A DNA stretch of 35,085 nt, taken from the NCBI GenBank assembly GCA_944326815.1, contig CALVFI010000005.1:1-35085 (forward strand), given 5' to 3'. Positions 16,019 to 25,441 of the stretch are shown here, in pieces. A program made the position numbers and the translations under genes. This stretch comes from an uncultured Rikenellaceae bacterium. GTDB lineage: Bacteria; Bacteroidota; Bacteroidia; Bacteroidales; Rikenellaceae. Each line of letters opens with the position of its first letter. Position 1 is the first letter of the stretch. The notes beneath the pieces are model-generated. The model had not been told where the DNA came from and searched no databases. It was given only the letters and a program-made list of their open reading frames with translations.

Positions 16019-18538
16019 GTGTCTCAATTACTCGAAAATCTGAATGAAGCACAGCGGGCTGCTGTGGTGAATTACGACGGTCCCTCGCTGATTGTGGCCG
16101 GTGCCGGTTCGGGGAAAACCCGGGTGCTTACCAGCCGTATCGCCTATATGTTGGAACAAGGAGTAGAGCCTTGGCGCATTCTTGCTCTTACTTTTACGAA
16201 CAAGGCGGCTGCGGAGATGCGCGAGCGTATTGCCGCGATGGTGTCGCCGGAGAAAAGTCAACGGCTCTGGATGGGCACTTTCCACTCCATATTTCTGCGC
16301 ATCTTGCGTGTTGAGGGAGATAAGTTGGGTTATCCTTCCACTTTTACAATTTATGATACTGCCGACAGCCGGAATCTCCTGAAGTCGATTATTCGGGAGA
16401 TGAATCTGAGTGATGATACCTATAAGCCGAACGCTATTCTTGCCCGTATTTCTTTGGCCAAGAACAGTCTTGTGACGCCCGAGGCGTATCAGGCCAATAC
16501 GGGATATGTTGCGGAAGACCGGCAGCGCAAGATTCCGGAATTCTCTGAGATTTATAAGGCGTATGTCCGCCGTTGCAAGGAGAATGGGGCTATGGATTTC
16601 GACGACATGCTTCTGAACATAAACATCTTGTTCCGGGACTTTCCGGATGTGTTGAGAAAATATCAGGAGCGGTTTGCCTACGTTCTGGTCGATGAGTATC
16701 AGGATACAAACTATGCGCAATATATCATTATCCGTCGATTGGCGCAACTCCATTCGCGGGTATGTGTGGTGGGCGACGATGCGCAGAGCATCTATTCGTT
16801 CCGCGGAGCGAAGATCGAGAATATTCTTCGCTTTCGCAATGATTTCCCGACGGCCCGGATTTTTAAACTGGAGCAGAATTACCGCTCTACGCAGACCATT
16901 GTCAATGCAGCCAACAGCGTGATCGAGAAAAACCGGAACCGGCTCGATAAGGTGTCATTCTCGGCGGGAAAGGTGGGGGAGAAAATCAAAGTCATCAAGG
17001 CGTATACCGATCAGGAAGAGGCTTCGATGATTGCGGATGAGATTCGGAACCGTGTGCGTACTTCGGGGGCCGACTGGATCGATGTGGCGCTTCTGTATCG
17101 TACGAATATGCAGTCGCGGGTGTTCGAGGAGGCGTTCCGTCGCCGCGGTATCCCTTATCGTATCTATGGCGGCACGTCGTTTTATCAGCGCAAGGAGATC
17201 AAGGATGTGCTGGCTTATATGAATCTGATTGTGAATCCGAGGAATGACGAGGCATTTCGTCGGATTGTCAACTATCCGTCGCGAGGAATCGGCGATGTGA
17301 CCATAGGGCGTATTGCGAGTGCAGCCGAGAGTGCCAAGTTGAGCCTTTGGGAGGCAGTCTCGACGCTCGATCCCGAGGTAATGGGACTCAAAGGCGCTGC
17401 AGCTAATAAAATCAATGAGTTCACGAAACTGATTCGTTCGTTGGCAGAAGCTCGGGAGTCGATGGACTTGTATGAGTTCGGGCTCGAGGTGGTGACGCGT
17501 TCGGGGATTATCGGCAGCTATAAGCTGGAACAGACGCCCGAGGCGCAGAGTGCCGTGGAGAACATCGAAGAGCTTCTGAACTCCATGCAGCATTATGCAG
17601 AGCAGGTGGAGAGCGAGCCGTTGTATGATCCGGAGACGGGTGAAACTGTCGAGGGTGCAACTGCTTCACCTTCGTTGATTGATTGGCTGCAAAGCGTGAC
17701 GCTGCTCACGGATATGGATGAGGAGGAGGCAGAGGAACGCGATAGGGTGACCTTGATGACAGTCCATGCGGCCAAAGGGTTGGAGTATCGATATGTGTTC
17801 ATCGTCGGGTTGGAGGAGAATCTGTTTCCCAGTTTGATGAGTATGGACGGAGCAGAGGGGCTGGAGGAAGAGCGTCGACTCTTCTATGTGGCGCTGACAC
17901 GGGCGAAAGAGGCCGCCGTGCTCTCGTTTTCCGAGACGCGGTTCAAATGGGGTTCGATGGATTTTTGCAAGCCCAGTCGTTTTCTTTCCGAGATCGATCC
18001 GAAGTATCTCGATGCGGCGTTTGATCTGGGAGGCGAGGAGGAGAATCCTGTTGCAGCCCGTCTGAAAAGAAATTACGACGATCATAATGCCCGTAGCTCA
18101 TCGAATGACGGATATGGCGGAGGGGCGATTATTCGTGGCGAAGCGGCACGACGATTCCGCCCGGCCGGAGGGCAAAGTGCAGGGGCGCGTGGTGGATCTC
18201 CGGCTGAACGTGAAGGGGGTTCGCCTGCATTCGGAGCCCGGAGGTCAGAGCGCCCGGAGGTTGTCGAGCCAAAACCGCAGGTGGGAGCTGGGACTCGTTT
18301 CCGCAGTATGGGGAGCCGTGTGGTCCGACAGGAAGAGGCGGATGCTGTCTCGAGGGAAGCCGTTACCGGCGGTTTTTTTGTGGGTCAGCGGGTAGCGCAT
18401 GCTTCGTTCGGGGCGGGTACGGTGCTGGCGGTGGAGCAGTCTCAGGGTGACAACAAGGTGACCGTGCAGTTTGATGTGGTCGGTAAAAAGACCTTGCTGT
18501 GTAAGTATGCAAAGTTGGTTTCGTTGGAGGGCCGCTAA
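16019..18538 (+). CDS. UvrD/PcrA-family 3'-5' DNA helicase
   Basis: An 839-residue superfamily 1A helicase that unwinds DNA in excision repair and clears recombination intermediates. Motif Ia region LNEAQRAAV and Walker A AGAGSGKT (27-34) are at the start; further on are DEYQDTN (about 225), GDDAQSIYSFRGA, LEQNYRST, and the C-terminal motifs LMTVHAAKGLEY and ALTRAKE. A disordered Gly/Ser/Arg-rich linker (about 690-775) precedes a PcrA-type C-terminal module VAHASFGAGTVLAVE. The start codon is GTG. PcrA and UvrD cannot be told apart here; the C-terminal module favours PcrA. It is followed by lrgA 57 bases on. Confidence 0.94.
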   Translation: MSQLLENLNEAQRAAVVNYDGPSLIVAGAGSGKTRVLTSRIAYMLEQGVEPWRILALTFTNKAAAEMRERIAAMVSPEKSQRLWMGTFHSIFLRILRVEGDKLGYPSTFTIYDTADSRNLLKSIIREMNLSDDTYKPNAILARISLAKNSLVTPEAYQANTGYVAEDRQRKIPEFSEIYKAYVRRCKENGAMDFDDMLLNINILFRDFPDVLRKYQERFAYVLVDEYQDTNYAQYIIIRRLAQLHSRVCVVGDDAQSIYSFRGAKIENILRFRNDFPTARIFKLEQNYRSTQTIVNAANSVIEKNRNRLDKVSFSAGKVGEKIKVIKAYTDQEEASMIADEIRNRVRTSGADWIDVALLYRTNMQSRVFEEAFRRRGIPYRIYGGTSFYQRKEIKDVLAYMNLIVNPRNDEAFRRIVNYPSRGIGDVTIGRIASAAESAKLSLWEAVSTLDPEVMGLKGAAANKINEFTKLIRSLAEARESMDLYEFGLEVVTRSGIIGSYKLEQTPEAQSAVENIEELLNSMQHYAEQVESEPLYDPETGETVEGATASPSLIDWLQSVTLLTDMDEEEAEERDRVTLMTVHAAKGLEYRYVFIVGLEENLFPSLMSMDGAEGLEEERRLFYVALTRAKEAAVLSFSETRFKWGSMDFCKPSRFLSEIDPKYLDAAFDLGGEEENPVAARLKRNYDDHNARSSSNDGYGGGAIIRGEAARRFRPAGGQSAGARGGSPAEREGGSPAFGARRSERPEVVEPKPQVGAGTRFRSMGSRVVRQEEADAVSREAVTGGFFVGQRVAHASFGAGTVLAVEQSQGDNKVTVQFDVVGKKTLLCKYAKLVSLEGR

Positions 18539-18595
18539 CTGTTTCAAATTTCGTATCAGTTCAGAGAGATTCATAGTTTATTTGCAAAAACCGGA

Positions 18596-18937
18596 ATGAA
18601 AGGTATTTTTTATCTGTTGGTTTCCTATCTGCTCGGAGAGGCGCTCAGCAGAGTGATCGGAGGTTTTATGCCGGGCAGTGTGCTGGGTATGGTGGTATTG
18701 TTTGCGGCGCTCAAGACCGGCGTGGTGAAAGCGGACGATATCAAAGGGGTGGCAACAATGTTGCTCGACAATATGATTCTTTTTTTTGTTCCTATCGGTG
18801 TCGGGTTGATTGCGACCTATAAGGTCATAGGACCCAATATGTTGGTGATTGTTGCGACACTTGTGGTCACTACGCTGCTGGTGATTGCCGTGGTGGGTTG
18901 GATGCAGCAGAAAACGGGAGGGAAACGTCATGTCTGA
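18596..18937 (+). CDS. lrgA: CidA/LrgA-family membrane protein
   Basis: The 113-residue holin-like protein has four hydrophobic segments and the family motif MPGSVLGMVVLF (25-36), followed by LLDNMILFFVPIGVGLI (56-72). LrgA/CidA proteins, with LrgB, are tied to control of murein hydrolase activity and to pyruvate or glycolate export in other bacteria. Its 3' end overlaps lrgB by eight bases, so the two are translationally coupled. The 57-base gap after uvrD has no perfect promoter, so it may be read from the helicase transcript. Confidence 0.9.
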   Translation: MKGIFYLLVSYLLGEALSRVIGGFMPGSVLGMVVLFAALKTGVVKADDIKGVATMLLDNMILFFVPIGVGLIATYKVIGPNMLVIVATLVVTTLLVIAVVGWMQQKTGGKRHV

Positions 18938-19634
18938 AGGTATTCGTGCTTTTTTCAGTTCGCAGTTGTTTCTGCTGACACTTACGGTAGGCGTATACTG
19001 CGTTGCCCGTGTATTGTACCGTCGGTTCCGTTTGGGGATTCTGAATCCGCTGATTGTGTCGATGGTGGTGATCATCGGATTTCTCAAGTTGACGGGTATC
19101 GAATACTCCACCTATTACGAAGCCAACAGTCTGATTAATTTTATGCTGGGGCTGTCGGTCGTGGCGTTGGGGTATCTGTTATACGTGAACTTGGAATATA
19201 TCCGGGGACGGGAGGTATCGATTCTCTTCTCTGTGTTTGTCGGCAGTCTGGTGGGGGTGTTGAGTGTGGTCGGGATGGCGCTTCTGTTCCGGGTGGATCA
19301 TGCCGTCATGGTATCGTTGGAACCAAAGTCGGTTACGACGCCGATTGCTGTCGAACTGAGTCAGCAGACGGGCGGAATTCCTGCGCTTACTTCGGTTGCC
19401 GTGATTGTTGTGGGGTTGTTGGGCAGTATTCTCGGACCACGGATGCTTGCCTTGATTGGGGTGCGTGATCCGGTAGCCTATGGCCTGGCACTCGGGGCTG
19501 CTTCGCATGCCGTGGGTACGGCGAAGGCGATGGAGATAGGCAGTGTTCAGGGTGCCGTGGGCGGTGTTGCCATCGCTATTATGGGGATTATGACGGCGCT
19601 CGTCATCCCGTTGGTGGAGAAAATATTGTTTTGA
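18930..19634 (+). CDS. lrgB: LrgB-family membrane protein
   Basis: A 234-residue multi-pass membrane protein and partner of LrgA. Family blocks are SLEPKSVTTPIAVELSQQTGG (about 130-150), GPRMLALIGVRDPVAYGLALG and ASHAVGTAKAMEIG (about 190-203). The open frame can be extended to 18885, but I place the start at the ATG at 18930. This gives the usual LrgB length, begins MSEGIRAFFSS, and is preceded by GGGAGGG, one of the few strong Shine-Dalgarno sequences in the window. It overlaps lrgA by eight bases. Confidence 0.92.
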   Translation: MSEGIRAFFSSQLFLLTLTVGVYCVARVLYRRFRLGILNPLIVSMVVIIGFLKLTGIEYSTYYEANSLINFMLGLSVVALGYLLYVNLEYIRGREVSILFSVFVGSLVGVLSVVGMALLFRVDHAVMVSLEPKSVTTPIAVELSQQTGGIPALTSVAVIVVGLLGSILGPRMLALIGVRDPVAYGLALGAASHAVGTAKAMEIGSVQGAVGGVAIAIMGIMTALVIPLVEKILF

Positions 19635-19660
19635 ATAGGTCTTGTCGTTGAGGACTTTCG

Positions 19661-19668
19661 TATATTTG
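19661..19668 (+). promoter_or_regulatory. nth -7 element
   Basis: TATATTTG (19661-19668), 24 bases before the nth ATG. TTG occurs at 19642-19644, 16 bases upstream, which is shorter than the usual spacing. Confidence 0.4.
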
Positions 19669-19692
19669 TGATAATTAATATCTGCCGATGTT

Positions 19693-20367
19693 ATGAAAAT
19701 CAAGGAAAGGTATCGGGGAATTATCGAGTGGTTCTCTCAACATATGCCGGTGGCAGAGACGGAGCTCCACTATCAGGATCCATATCAGTTGCTGGTGGCG
19801 GTCATACTCTCTGCGCAGTGTACGGATAAGCGCGTGAATATGACTACACCTGCTCTTTTTGAGCGTTTCCCGACCGCCGGAGCGATGGCTGAAGCAACTG
19901 CCGAAGAAATTTATCCCTATATCAAGAGTATCTCCTATCCTAATAACAAGGCCAGGAACCTGGCAGCGATGGCGCGCATGTTGATGGCGGAGTTCAACGG
20001 GGTCGTGCCGGATGAGGTGGAGCAGTTGCAGCGGTTGCCGGGTGTGGGCCGGAAAACGGCGAATGTCGTGGCTTCGGTCTTTTATCATAAATGTGTCATG
20101 GCGGTCGATACCCATGTGTTTCGCGTTGCGGCGCGGATTGGTTTGACGGTCGGGGCGAAGACCCCTTTGCAGACGGAACAGCAATTGACCCGGCATATTC
20201 CCGAGAAGTTGCTGCCGATTGCCCATCATTGGCTGATTCTTCACGGCCGCTATGTCTGTATGGCTCGTGCACCGAAATGTGCGGAGTGCGGGATTGCTCC
20301 GTGGTGCAAGTATGGGGAGAAAGTAAGGAAAACTCAGGCTTCCGATTCTTCAGAGAGAGGAGATTGA
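19693..20367 (+). CDS. nth: Endonuclease III (DNA glycosylase/AP lyase)
   Basis: The 224-residue enzyme removes oxidised pyrimidines and cuts the abasic site in base excision repair. It shows the helix-hairpin-helix LPGVGRKTANVV (115-126) with catalytic Lys121, Asp139 in AVDTHVFR, and the iron-sulfur cluster ligands Cys189, Cys196, Cys199 and Cys205 in the classic C-x6-C-x2-C-x5-C pattern. A short charged tail extends past the cluster. It has its own promoter 58 bases after lrgB and faces a convergent outer-membrane gene. Confidence 0.96.
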   Translation: MKIKERYRGIIEWFSQHMPVAETELHYQDPYQLLVAVILSAQCTDKRVNMTTPALFERFPTAGAMAEATAEEIYPYIKSISYPNNKARNLAAMARMLMAEFNGVVPDEVEQLQRLPGVGRKTANVVASVFYHKCVMAVDTHVFRVAARIGLTVGAKTPLQTEQQLTRHIPEKLLPIAHHWLILHGRYVCMARAPKCAECGIAPWCKYGEKVRKTQASDSSERGD

Positions 20368-20391
20368 TTCGTTTCTGTACGATGAATAAAA

Positions 20392-20429
20392 ACAAACGCC
20401 TCGTGATCATTCGGATCCGGGGCGTTTGT
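20392..20429 (-). terminator. Stem-loop, probable terminator of the leftward outer-membrane gene
   Basis: ACAAACGCC (20392-20400) pairs with GGCGTTTGT (20421-20429), with three or four further pairs inside. On the minus strand it is followed by TTTTTATT, as an intrinsic terminator would be. It lies about 95 bases beyond the stop at 20525 and could also serve nth. Confidence 0.6.
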
Positions 20430-20449
20430 TGGTGTCTGCGGAGATTGGT

Positions 20450-20500
20450 AGGATGCGGAGCAGGAGCCTTCTTTTAAACGGACTCTTATCTCCGCATCCT
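20450..20500. repeat. Second inverted repeat with long loop
   Basis: AGGATGCGGAG (20450-20460) and CTCCGCATCCT (20490-20500) are a perfect 11-base inverted repeat around a 29-base loop. It lies between nth and the convergent gene, next to the stem-loop at 20392-20429. Its function is unknown. Confidence 0.6.
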
Positions 20501-20524
20501 TCGATCTGTCTGTATGTTGGTCGA

Positions 20525-21415
20525 TTAGAATCGGAAACCGAGATAAAGTCGAACTGAATTGGTTTTAAACTTTTGTGCGGGAACCTTCATGGTATCCACA
20601 ATATCGCCTATCGAAGGATCTTCATTGCCAAAAGAGTCGCCATCGCCGAACGAGTCTTCATCAAAAATGGATTCATCGAAAGTCAATCCGTCATATTTGG
20701 TTGTTCCCCAACGCCATTCTACACCTACCGATATCACCTTCCAAGCAATGGTAAGGCCAGCATTGCACATGGTGATGTAGTGGTGATGCAACGTCTCGTC
20801 CATATATAACAGAGAGTAAGAAGGCGTTACGCGGAAATAACCTCCCACTTTCAGGTGATGCACGGGGTTGATCGTCAGCGACGGACCGAACTGCATGCCG
20901 ATTTCAGCCTGATGCATATCAGATGAGTAGGTCTCATAGGACTCCTCATCGATATATTCCAACGTGGATTTTGCATAGTTGATATCCAGCCAGGACCAGT
21001 CCAGACCGAACTTGATCATTCCAAGTATCGGTTTCTTATGCAGATAGTAGGTTTTCCCGTTGCTGAGAGAGACTCCGAAATCGCTTTTGATTTCACCTCC
21101 GAAGGTCTTGTCCGTAAGGGTCTGATTAACGTAACCGATATTAAAATATTTGGCCCGGTCTTTCCATATGGCTTGATTCTCAGCCTCTTTCGCTTGAGAT
21201 ACTAATGTGTTGATTACATTGCGCAGAGAGTCTTCTTCCTGGGTGTTGTCTCCTGCTGAATAGACTGATTGTTCCTCTATTTGATCAGATATGAGGGTTG
21301 TTTCTTGAGTCCCGTCCGTGGTGCGACATCCATGGTCTGAAGTTGAGGATTCATGCGCCATCGTTTGATACGATACGGCCAATAAGGCTAATAAACAAAA
21401 GTAGAGTTTCTTCAT
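20525..21415 (-). CDS. Secreted, outer-membrane beta-barrel-like protein
   Basis: A 296-residue protein I cannot assign to a named family. The chosen start (ATG at 21415, MKKLYFCLLALLAVSYQTMA) gives a clear signal peptide; the open frame runs 23 codons further upstream but that part is not signal-like. A charged region (about 25-75) is followed by alternating strands rich in Tyr, Trp and Phe, such as IKFGLDWSWLDINYAKS and LKVGGYFRVTPSYSLLYM. The protein ends in Phe (LYLGFRF), typical of outer membrane barrels. A strongly acidic stretch (about 232-258, FDEDSFGDGDSFGNED) would form a loop and might bind cations. Transcribed alone. Confidence 0.6.
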   Translation of the reverse strand: MKKLYFCLLALLAVSYQTMAHESSTSDHGCRTTDGTQETTLISDQIEEQSVYSAGDNTQEEDSLRNVINTLVSQAKEAENQAIWKDRAKYFNIGYVNQTLTDKTFGGEIKSDFGVSLSNGKTYYLHKKPILGMIKFGLDWSWLDINYAKSTLEYIDEESYETYSSDMHQAEIGMQFGPSLTINPVHHLKVGGYFRVTPSYSLLYMDETLHHHYITMCNAGLTIAWKVISVGVEWRWGTTKYDGLTFDESIFDEDSFGDGDSFGNEDPSIGDIVDTMKVPAQKFKTNSVRLYLGFRF

Positions 21416-21481
21416 AATAATATATTTAGTACGTTTAGAGTCTATGGTTTTTGTTCTTGTTTTTGATACACAAGTATACTG

Positions 21482-21489
21482 CAAAAATA
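21482..21489 (-). promoter_or_regulatory. -7 element for the outer-membrane-like gene
   Basis: TATTTTTG on the minus strand (21489-21482) matches TAnnTTTG. It lies just past the ppdK terminator and about 65 bases before the ATG at 21415, which supports the shortened start. Confidence 0.4.
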
Positions 21490-21501
21490 CGAAAAATAGA
21501 G

Positions 21502-21550
21502 AAGGCTCGGAAAAAATTACGTTATTATAACGCTATTTTCCCCGAGCCTT
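21502..21550 (-). terminator. ppdK terminator
   Basis: AAGGCTCGG (21502-21510) pairs with CCGAGCCTT (21542-21550). The loop is long and AT-rich and itself contains the palindrome CGTTATTATAACG (21520-21532). On the minus strand the stem is followed by CTCTATTTTTCG. It lies 22 bases beyond the ppdK stop. Confidence 0.65.
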
Positions 21551-21571
21551 ATCATATAAGGAGTAGATCGG

Positions 21572-24295
21572 TTACTCTTTCAGTGCTGCGTGTGCGGCAG
21601 CCAGACGTGCGATGGGCACGCGGAATGGAGAGCAACTTACGTAGTTGAGTCCGGCGAAATGGCAGAATTCCACGGAGCTGGGTTCACCACCGTGCTCACC
21701 GCAGATACCGCATTTGAGCTCGGGACGGGTGCTGCGTCCTTTGAACACTGCTTCGCGTACCAACTGACCCACACCGTTGCGATCGAGGATCTGGAACGGA
21801 TCGTTCTTCAGAATACCTTTCTCAAGGTAAATGGGGAGGAACTTACCGATATCGTCACGCGAGAATCCGAGGGTCATCTGCGTCAGGTCGTTCGTTCCGA
21901 ACGAGAAGAATTCGGCAACGTCTGCGATCTGATTGGCCGTTACGGCTGCACGCGGTACTTCGATCATCGTACCTACCATGTAGTCGATCCGGTCGTTTCT
22001 TTCGGTGAATACCTCATTGGCTACGCTGTCGATGATGTTTTTCTGGTAGCGGAGCTCTTTGTGGTTGCCCACCAGCGGAACCATGATCTCAACATGTACC
22101 GGAATGCCGTGTTTGCGAACGTTCATGGCAGCCTCGATAATCGCCCGGGTCTGCATCTCGGTGATCTCCGGATAGGTGTTGCCCAAACGGCAGCCACGGT
22201 GACCCAGCATCGGGTTGAATTCGTGCAATGCTTCGACTTTGGCCTTGATCTTTTCGTAAGGTACATTCATCTCTTCGGCCATCTCCCGTTGCTCTTTTTC
22301 GAAGTGGGGAACGAACTCATGCAGTGGCGGGTCGAGCAGACGCACCGTTACGGGATAACCGTTCATCACCTCGAACAGGCCTTCGAAATCTCCGCGCTGC
22401 ATGGGAAGCAACTTGGCCAATGCGATGCGTCGGCCTGCTTCGTCGTCGGCAAGGATCATCTCGCGAACCGCCTTGATGCGGTCACCCTCGAAGAACATAT
22501 GCTCCGTACGGCAGAGACCGATACCTTGTGCTCCGAAGGCAAAGGCTACCTTTGCATCATTCGGGGTATCAGCATTGGCACGTACTTTCAGCGTGGCATA
22601 TTTAGAGGTCAGATCCATCAATTTGGCGAAATCACCACTTACTTCAGCGGCTTTCGTGGCTACCTGGCCGAGGTAAACCTCGCCTGTAGAGCCGTTCAGA
22701 GAGATCCAGTCTCCCTCTTTTACGGTTATGCCATCGACGGAAAGCGTGCGGGCTTTGTAGTCGATAACCAACTCCCCGGCACCCGACACGCAGCATTTTC
22801 CCATACCGCGTGCAACGACCGCTGCGTGGGAGGTCATACCTCCGCGAGCCGTCAGAATACCTTCGGCCATGTGCATACCTTTCAGATCCTCGGGTGAGGT
22901 TTCGATACGAACCAACACGACCTTCTTGCCTTCGGCGGCCCATCTTTCGGCGTCATCGGCAAAGAATACCACGCTACCCGTAGCGGCTCCCGGCGAGGCG
23001 GGCAGACCCTTGGTAATCACCTTGGCGTTCTTAATGGCGGTCTTATCAAATACCGGGTGCAGCAATTCGTCGAGTTTCGCGGGCTCGCAACGCAATACGG
23101 CGGTCTTTTCGTCGATCAACCCTTCGGCGAGCATATCCATGGCGATTTTTACCATGGCAGCGCCGGTACGTTTGCCGTTACGCGTCTGGAGCATCCAAAG
23201 CTTGCCGTCCTGGATGGTGAACTCCATATCCTGCATGTCGGTGAAATATTTCTCCAGCCCCTGCTGGATCTCATTCAACTCTTTGTATACGTCGGGCATC
23301 ACCTCCTCGAGCGAAGGATATTTTGTCTTGCGTTCCTCTTCGGAGATATTTTGTGCCTTGGCCCAACGTTTCGATCCCTCGATGGTGATCTGCTGCGGCG
23401 TACGGATACCGGCCACAACATCTTCTCCTTGGGCATTGACGAGATATTCGCCGTTGAAAATATTCTCTCCCGTAGCGGCGTCACGCGAAAAAGCTACGCC
23501 GGTGGCGGAGTTTTCTCCCATATTACCGAAGACCATGGCCTGCACGGTCACGGCGGTTCCCCATTCGGAGGGAATATTGTTGAGTTTCCGATAGAGAATG
23601 GCGCGTTCGTTCATCCAGCTGCTGAAAACAGCACAAATAGCACCCCAAAGTTGTTCCCACGGACTGGTCGGGAAATCCTCTCCGGTCTGTTTTTTTACGG
23701 CAGCCTTGAAGCGTTTTACCAACTCTTTGAGGTCATCGGTCGTGAGGTCGGTATCGTTCTTTACCTTCTTTTCGGCTTTCACCTGGTCGATGATCTCCTC
23801 GAACGGGTCGTGGTCTTCCTTGCTGGCGGGTTTCATTCCGAGCACCACGTCGCCGTACATCTGTACGAAACGACGGTAGGAGTCCCATGCAAAGCGAGGA
23901 TTGCCCGTCCGTTTCGAGACAGCCTCCACAGCCTTGTCGTTCATCCCCAGATTGAGGATCGTATCCATCATACCCGGCATCGAGGCGCGTGCACCCGAAC
24001 GCACGGATACCAGCAGCGGATTGGTCTCGCCACCGAACTGCATGCCTGTCAACTCTTCGATGTTTTTGATCGCTTTCTCGACGGCCGGACGGATCAACTC
24101 GATCACCTTCTCCTTGCCGTGTTGATAGTATTCGGTGCAGACTTCGGTGGTGATGGTGAATCCGGGAGGCACCGGAATGCCTATCAGGTTCATTTCAGCC
24201 AGGTTGGCCCCTTTACCTCCGAGCAGTTCTCTCATTTTACCGTTACCTTCGGCCTGTTTGTTCCCGAAAGTGTAAACTCTTTTTACGTTTGGCAT
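21572..24295 (-). CDS. ppdK: Pyruvate, phosphate dikinase
   Basis: The 907-residue enzyme interconverts pyruvate, ATP and phosphate with PEP, AMP and pyrophosphate. All three modules are present: the ATP-grasp start [10 protein letters not shown] (27-36) with [16 protein letters not shown] (97-112); the phosphohistidine domain [15 protein letters not shown] (482-496, His490); and the PEP-binding barrel ending in GICGEHGG (863-870, catalytic Cys865). A lysine-rich insertion near 165-205 makes it slightly longer than clostridial PPDK. It is transcribed alone, with its own promoter and terminator. It is the intact counterpart of the unusual PPDK-like fusion at 5602-8586. Confidence 0.97.
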   Translation of the reverse strand: MPNVKRVYTFGNKQAEGNGKMRELLGGKGANLAEMNLIGIPVPPGFTITTEVCTEYYQHGKEKVIELIRPAVEKAIKNIEELTGMQFGGETNPLLVSVRSGARASMPGMMDTILNLGMNDKAVEAVSKRTGNPRFAWDSYRRFVQMYGDVVLGMKPASKEDHDPFEEIIDQVKAEKKVKNDTDLTTDDLKELVKRFKAAVKKQTGEDFPTSPWEQLWGAICAVFSSWMNERAILYRKLNNIPSEWGTAVTVQAMVFGNMGENSATGVAFSRDAATGENIFNGEYLVNAQGEDVVAGIRTPQQITIEGSKRWAKAQNISEEERKTKYPSLEEVMPDVYKELNEIQQGLEKYFTDMQDMEFTIQDGKLWMLQTRNGKRTGAAMVKIAMDMLAEGLIDEKTAVLRCEPAKLDELLHPVFDKTAIKNAKVITKGLPASPGAATGSVVFFADDAERWAAEGKKVVLVRIETSPEDLKGMHMAEGILTARGGMTSHAAVVARGMGKCCVSGAGELVIDYKARTLSVDGITVKEGDWISLNGSTGEVYLGQVATKAAEVSGDFAKLMDLTSKYATLKVRANADTPNDAKVAFAFGAQGIGLCRTEHMFFEGDRIKAVREMILADDEAGRRIALAKLLPMQRGDFEGLFEVMNGYPVTVRLLDPPLHEFVPHFEKEQREMAEEMNVPYEKIKAKVEALHEFNPMLGHRGCRLGNTYPEITEMQTRAIIEAAMNVRKHGIPVHVEIMVPLVGNHKELRYQKNIIDSVANEVFTERNDRIDYMVGTMIEVPRAAVTANQIADVAEFFSFGTNDLTQMTLGFSRDDIGKFLPIYLEKGILKNDPFQILDRNGVGQLVREAVFKGRSTRPELKCGICGEHGGEPSSVEFCHFAGLNYVSCSPFRVPIARLAAAHAALKE

Positions 24296-24343
24296 TTTAC
24301 TGTTGAATTATCTTTGGTTTAATGATTGCTTATCCAAGTATCG

Positions 24344-24373
24344 CGAATATACGGTTTTTTCTCTAAATGGCAA
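24344..24373 (-). promoter_or_regulatory. ppdK promoter
   Basis: Minus strand: TTG (24373-24371), 19 bases, TATATTCG (24351-24344), one mismatch from TAnnTTTG. It implies a leader of about 40 bases. Confidence 0.45.
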
Positions 24374-24425
24374 TACGTTATCGCTTTTTGTGCGGGAAAA
24401 ATTACAACTTGTTATTATCTTCTCC

Positions 24426-25406
24426 TTAAAACGGGTTAATTATTACAAAAACGGGCAAATGGTCGCTGAAACCATTCAAATAATTCCCTCCCGAAAAGGT
24501 CCTCAACGGACTTCCGCGACGCTGGGAATGTCCTTCGGTCAGTAGCCACGGGCGAATGAAGATTCCGCTCCGCAGATAGGCGAATCGCTCGCCGATAAGA
24601 AACTTCCCGCTCAGGAAGATATTGTCGTACAGATGCCAGCGGTTATCATAGACGTATGAGCCCATGCCTTGTCGTGCAGCTGTCAATAAAGGGTTGAACA
24701 GAAGCATACCGTCGGCGGTCGCCTTTCGACTCGTATGCATGTTCCGTCGCATGATCGGATCGCGCGGGTCGGCATTGAAATCGCCCATGATGACCAGGCA
24801 GGCGTCGCGGTCGTTCCGTTGGAGCGAATCGGCAAAGGCGTAGAGCCGTCTCATTGCCCGTTCGCGATACTCCCGTTCATTGAGGAGCGAAGGCAGGTGA
24901 CACACGAGCAGGTCGATGCGCCGCCCCAGGAGTTCGCCGCGTACGTATAGGAACTCTCTCGAGGCATCCGAGCGGATGAGTTGCACCTCTTCCGGCAAGA
25001 ATTTGTCTCCTTTGTAGAGCAGTGCCAAATCCATGCCACGGTAATCGCCCGTTGTGCGGTGAATGTAATTGTAATCCGTCTTGAGGGTCAGTACGAGATC
25101 CCGGATGGCCTGTTCACTCTCTATCTCCGAGAGCCCTATAATGTCGAGCGACATTTCGTCTATCACCCGGCTGAGGTTTTGTAATTTGTTCTGGTAGCGT
25201 TTGCTATTCCAGTGCATCCGGCCTTGTGGGGTGTAGTCCCGGTCGTCATGGAACAGACTTGGCACCGTATCGTAGAGATTCTCGACGTTGTAGAATCCGA
25301 TGGAGACTGGAGTCCCGGCGCGGCCGGGTTTGTGGATTAGCAGTGCCAGTACCGTCAGTAGCAGGAGGGATGTGCGGTACCAGAAACGGTTCATGGGATA
25401 GTTCAT
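24426..25406 (-). CDS. Exported endonuclease/exonuclease/phosphatase family protein
   Basis: The 326-residue protein has a hydrophobic signal (about 8-24) and an EEP-type (DNase I-like) fold. Active-site blocks are FYNVENLYD (38-46), GLSEIES (91-97), GMDLALLY, VCHLPS, MGDFNADPRDP (about 207-217) and FSDHLPVF near the end. This metal-dependent fold covers nucleases, inositol phosphatases and sphingomyelinases, so the substrate is open; the signal places it outside the cytoplasm. ATGs at codons 1 and 5 are both possible starts. It lies 35 bases after mnmA and is probably the last gene of that operon. Confidence 0.8.
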   Translation of the reverse strand: MNYPMNRFWYRTSLLLLTVLALLIHKPGRAGTPVSIGFYNVENLYDTVPSLFHDDRDYTPQGRMHWNSKRYQNKLQNLSRVIDEMSLDIIGLSEIESEQAIRDLVLTLKTDYNYIHRTTGDYRGMDLALLYKGDKFLPEEVQLIRSDASREFLYVRGELLGRRIDLLVCHLPSLLNEREYRERAMRRLYAFADSLQRNDRDACLVIMGDFNADPRDPIMRRNMHTSRKATADGMLLFNPLLTAARQGMGSYVYDNRWHLYDNIFLSGKFLIGERFAYLRSGIFIRPWLLTEGHSQRRGSPLRTFSGGNYLNGFSDHLPVFVIINPF

Positions 25407-25441
25407 CGGGGTAACGGAGTGGGATGAGATTTATGGTCGAT

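Noticed and set aside
18885..18929. Longer lrgB start
   Set aside because: It would add 15 residues within lrgA, and the ATG at 18930 has a strong Shine-Dalgarno and the usual family N-terminus.
20091..20477. Cys-rich 128-residue plus-strand frame
   Set aside because: It is the +1 shadow of nth; its cysteines come from the iron-sulfur region read out of frame and the terminator repeat.
21590..22897. 435-residue plus-strand open frame
   Set aside because: Antisense to ppdK, whose motifs are intact throughout; a shadow frame. The same holds for the 421-residue frame at 23057-24322.
24309..24316. TATCTTTG on the plus strand upstream of ppdK
   Set aside because: It matches the -7 consensus, but no plus-strand gene follows; the only frame downstream (24303-24545) overlaps the exonuclease-like gene and has no recognisable content.
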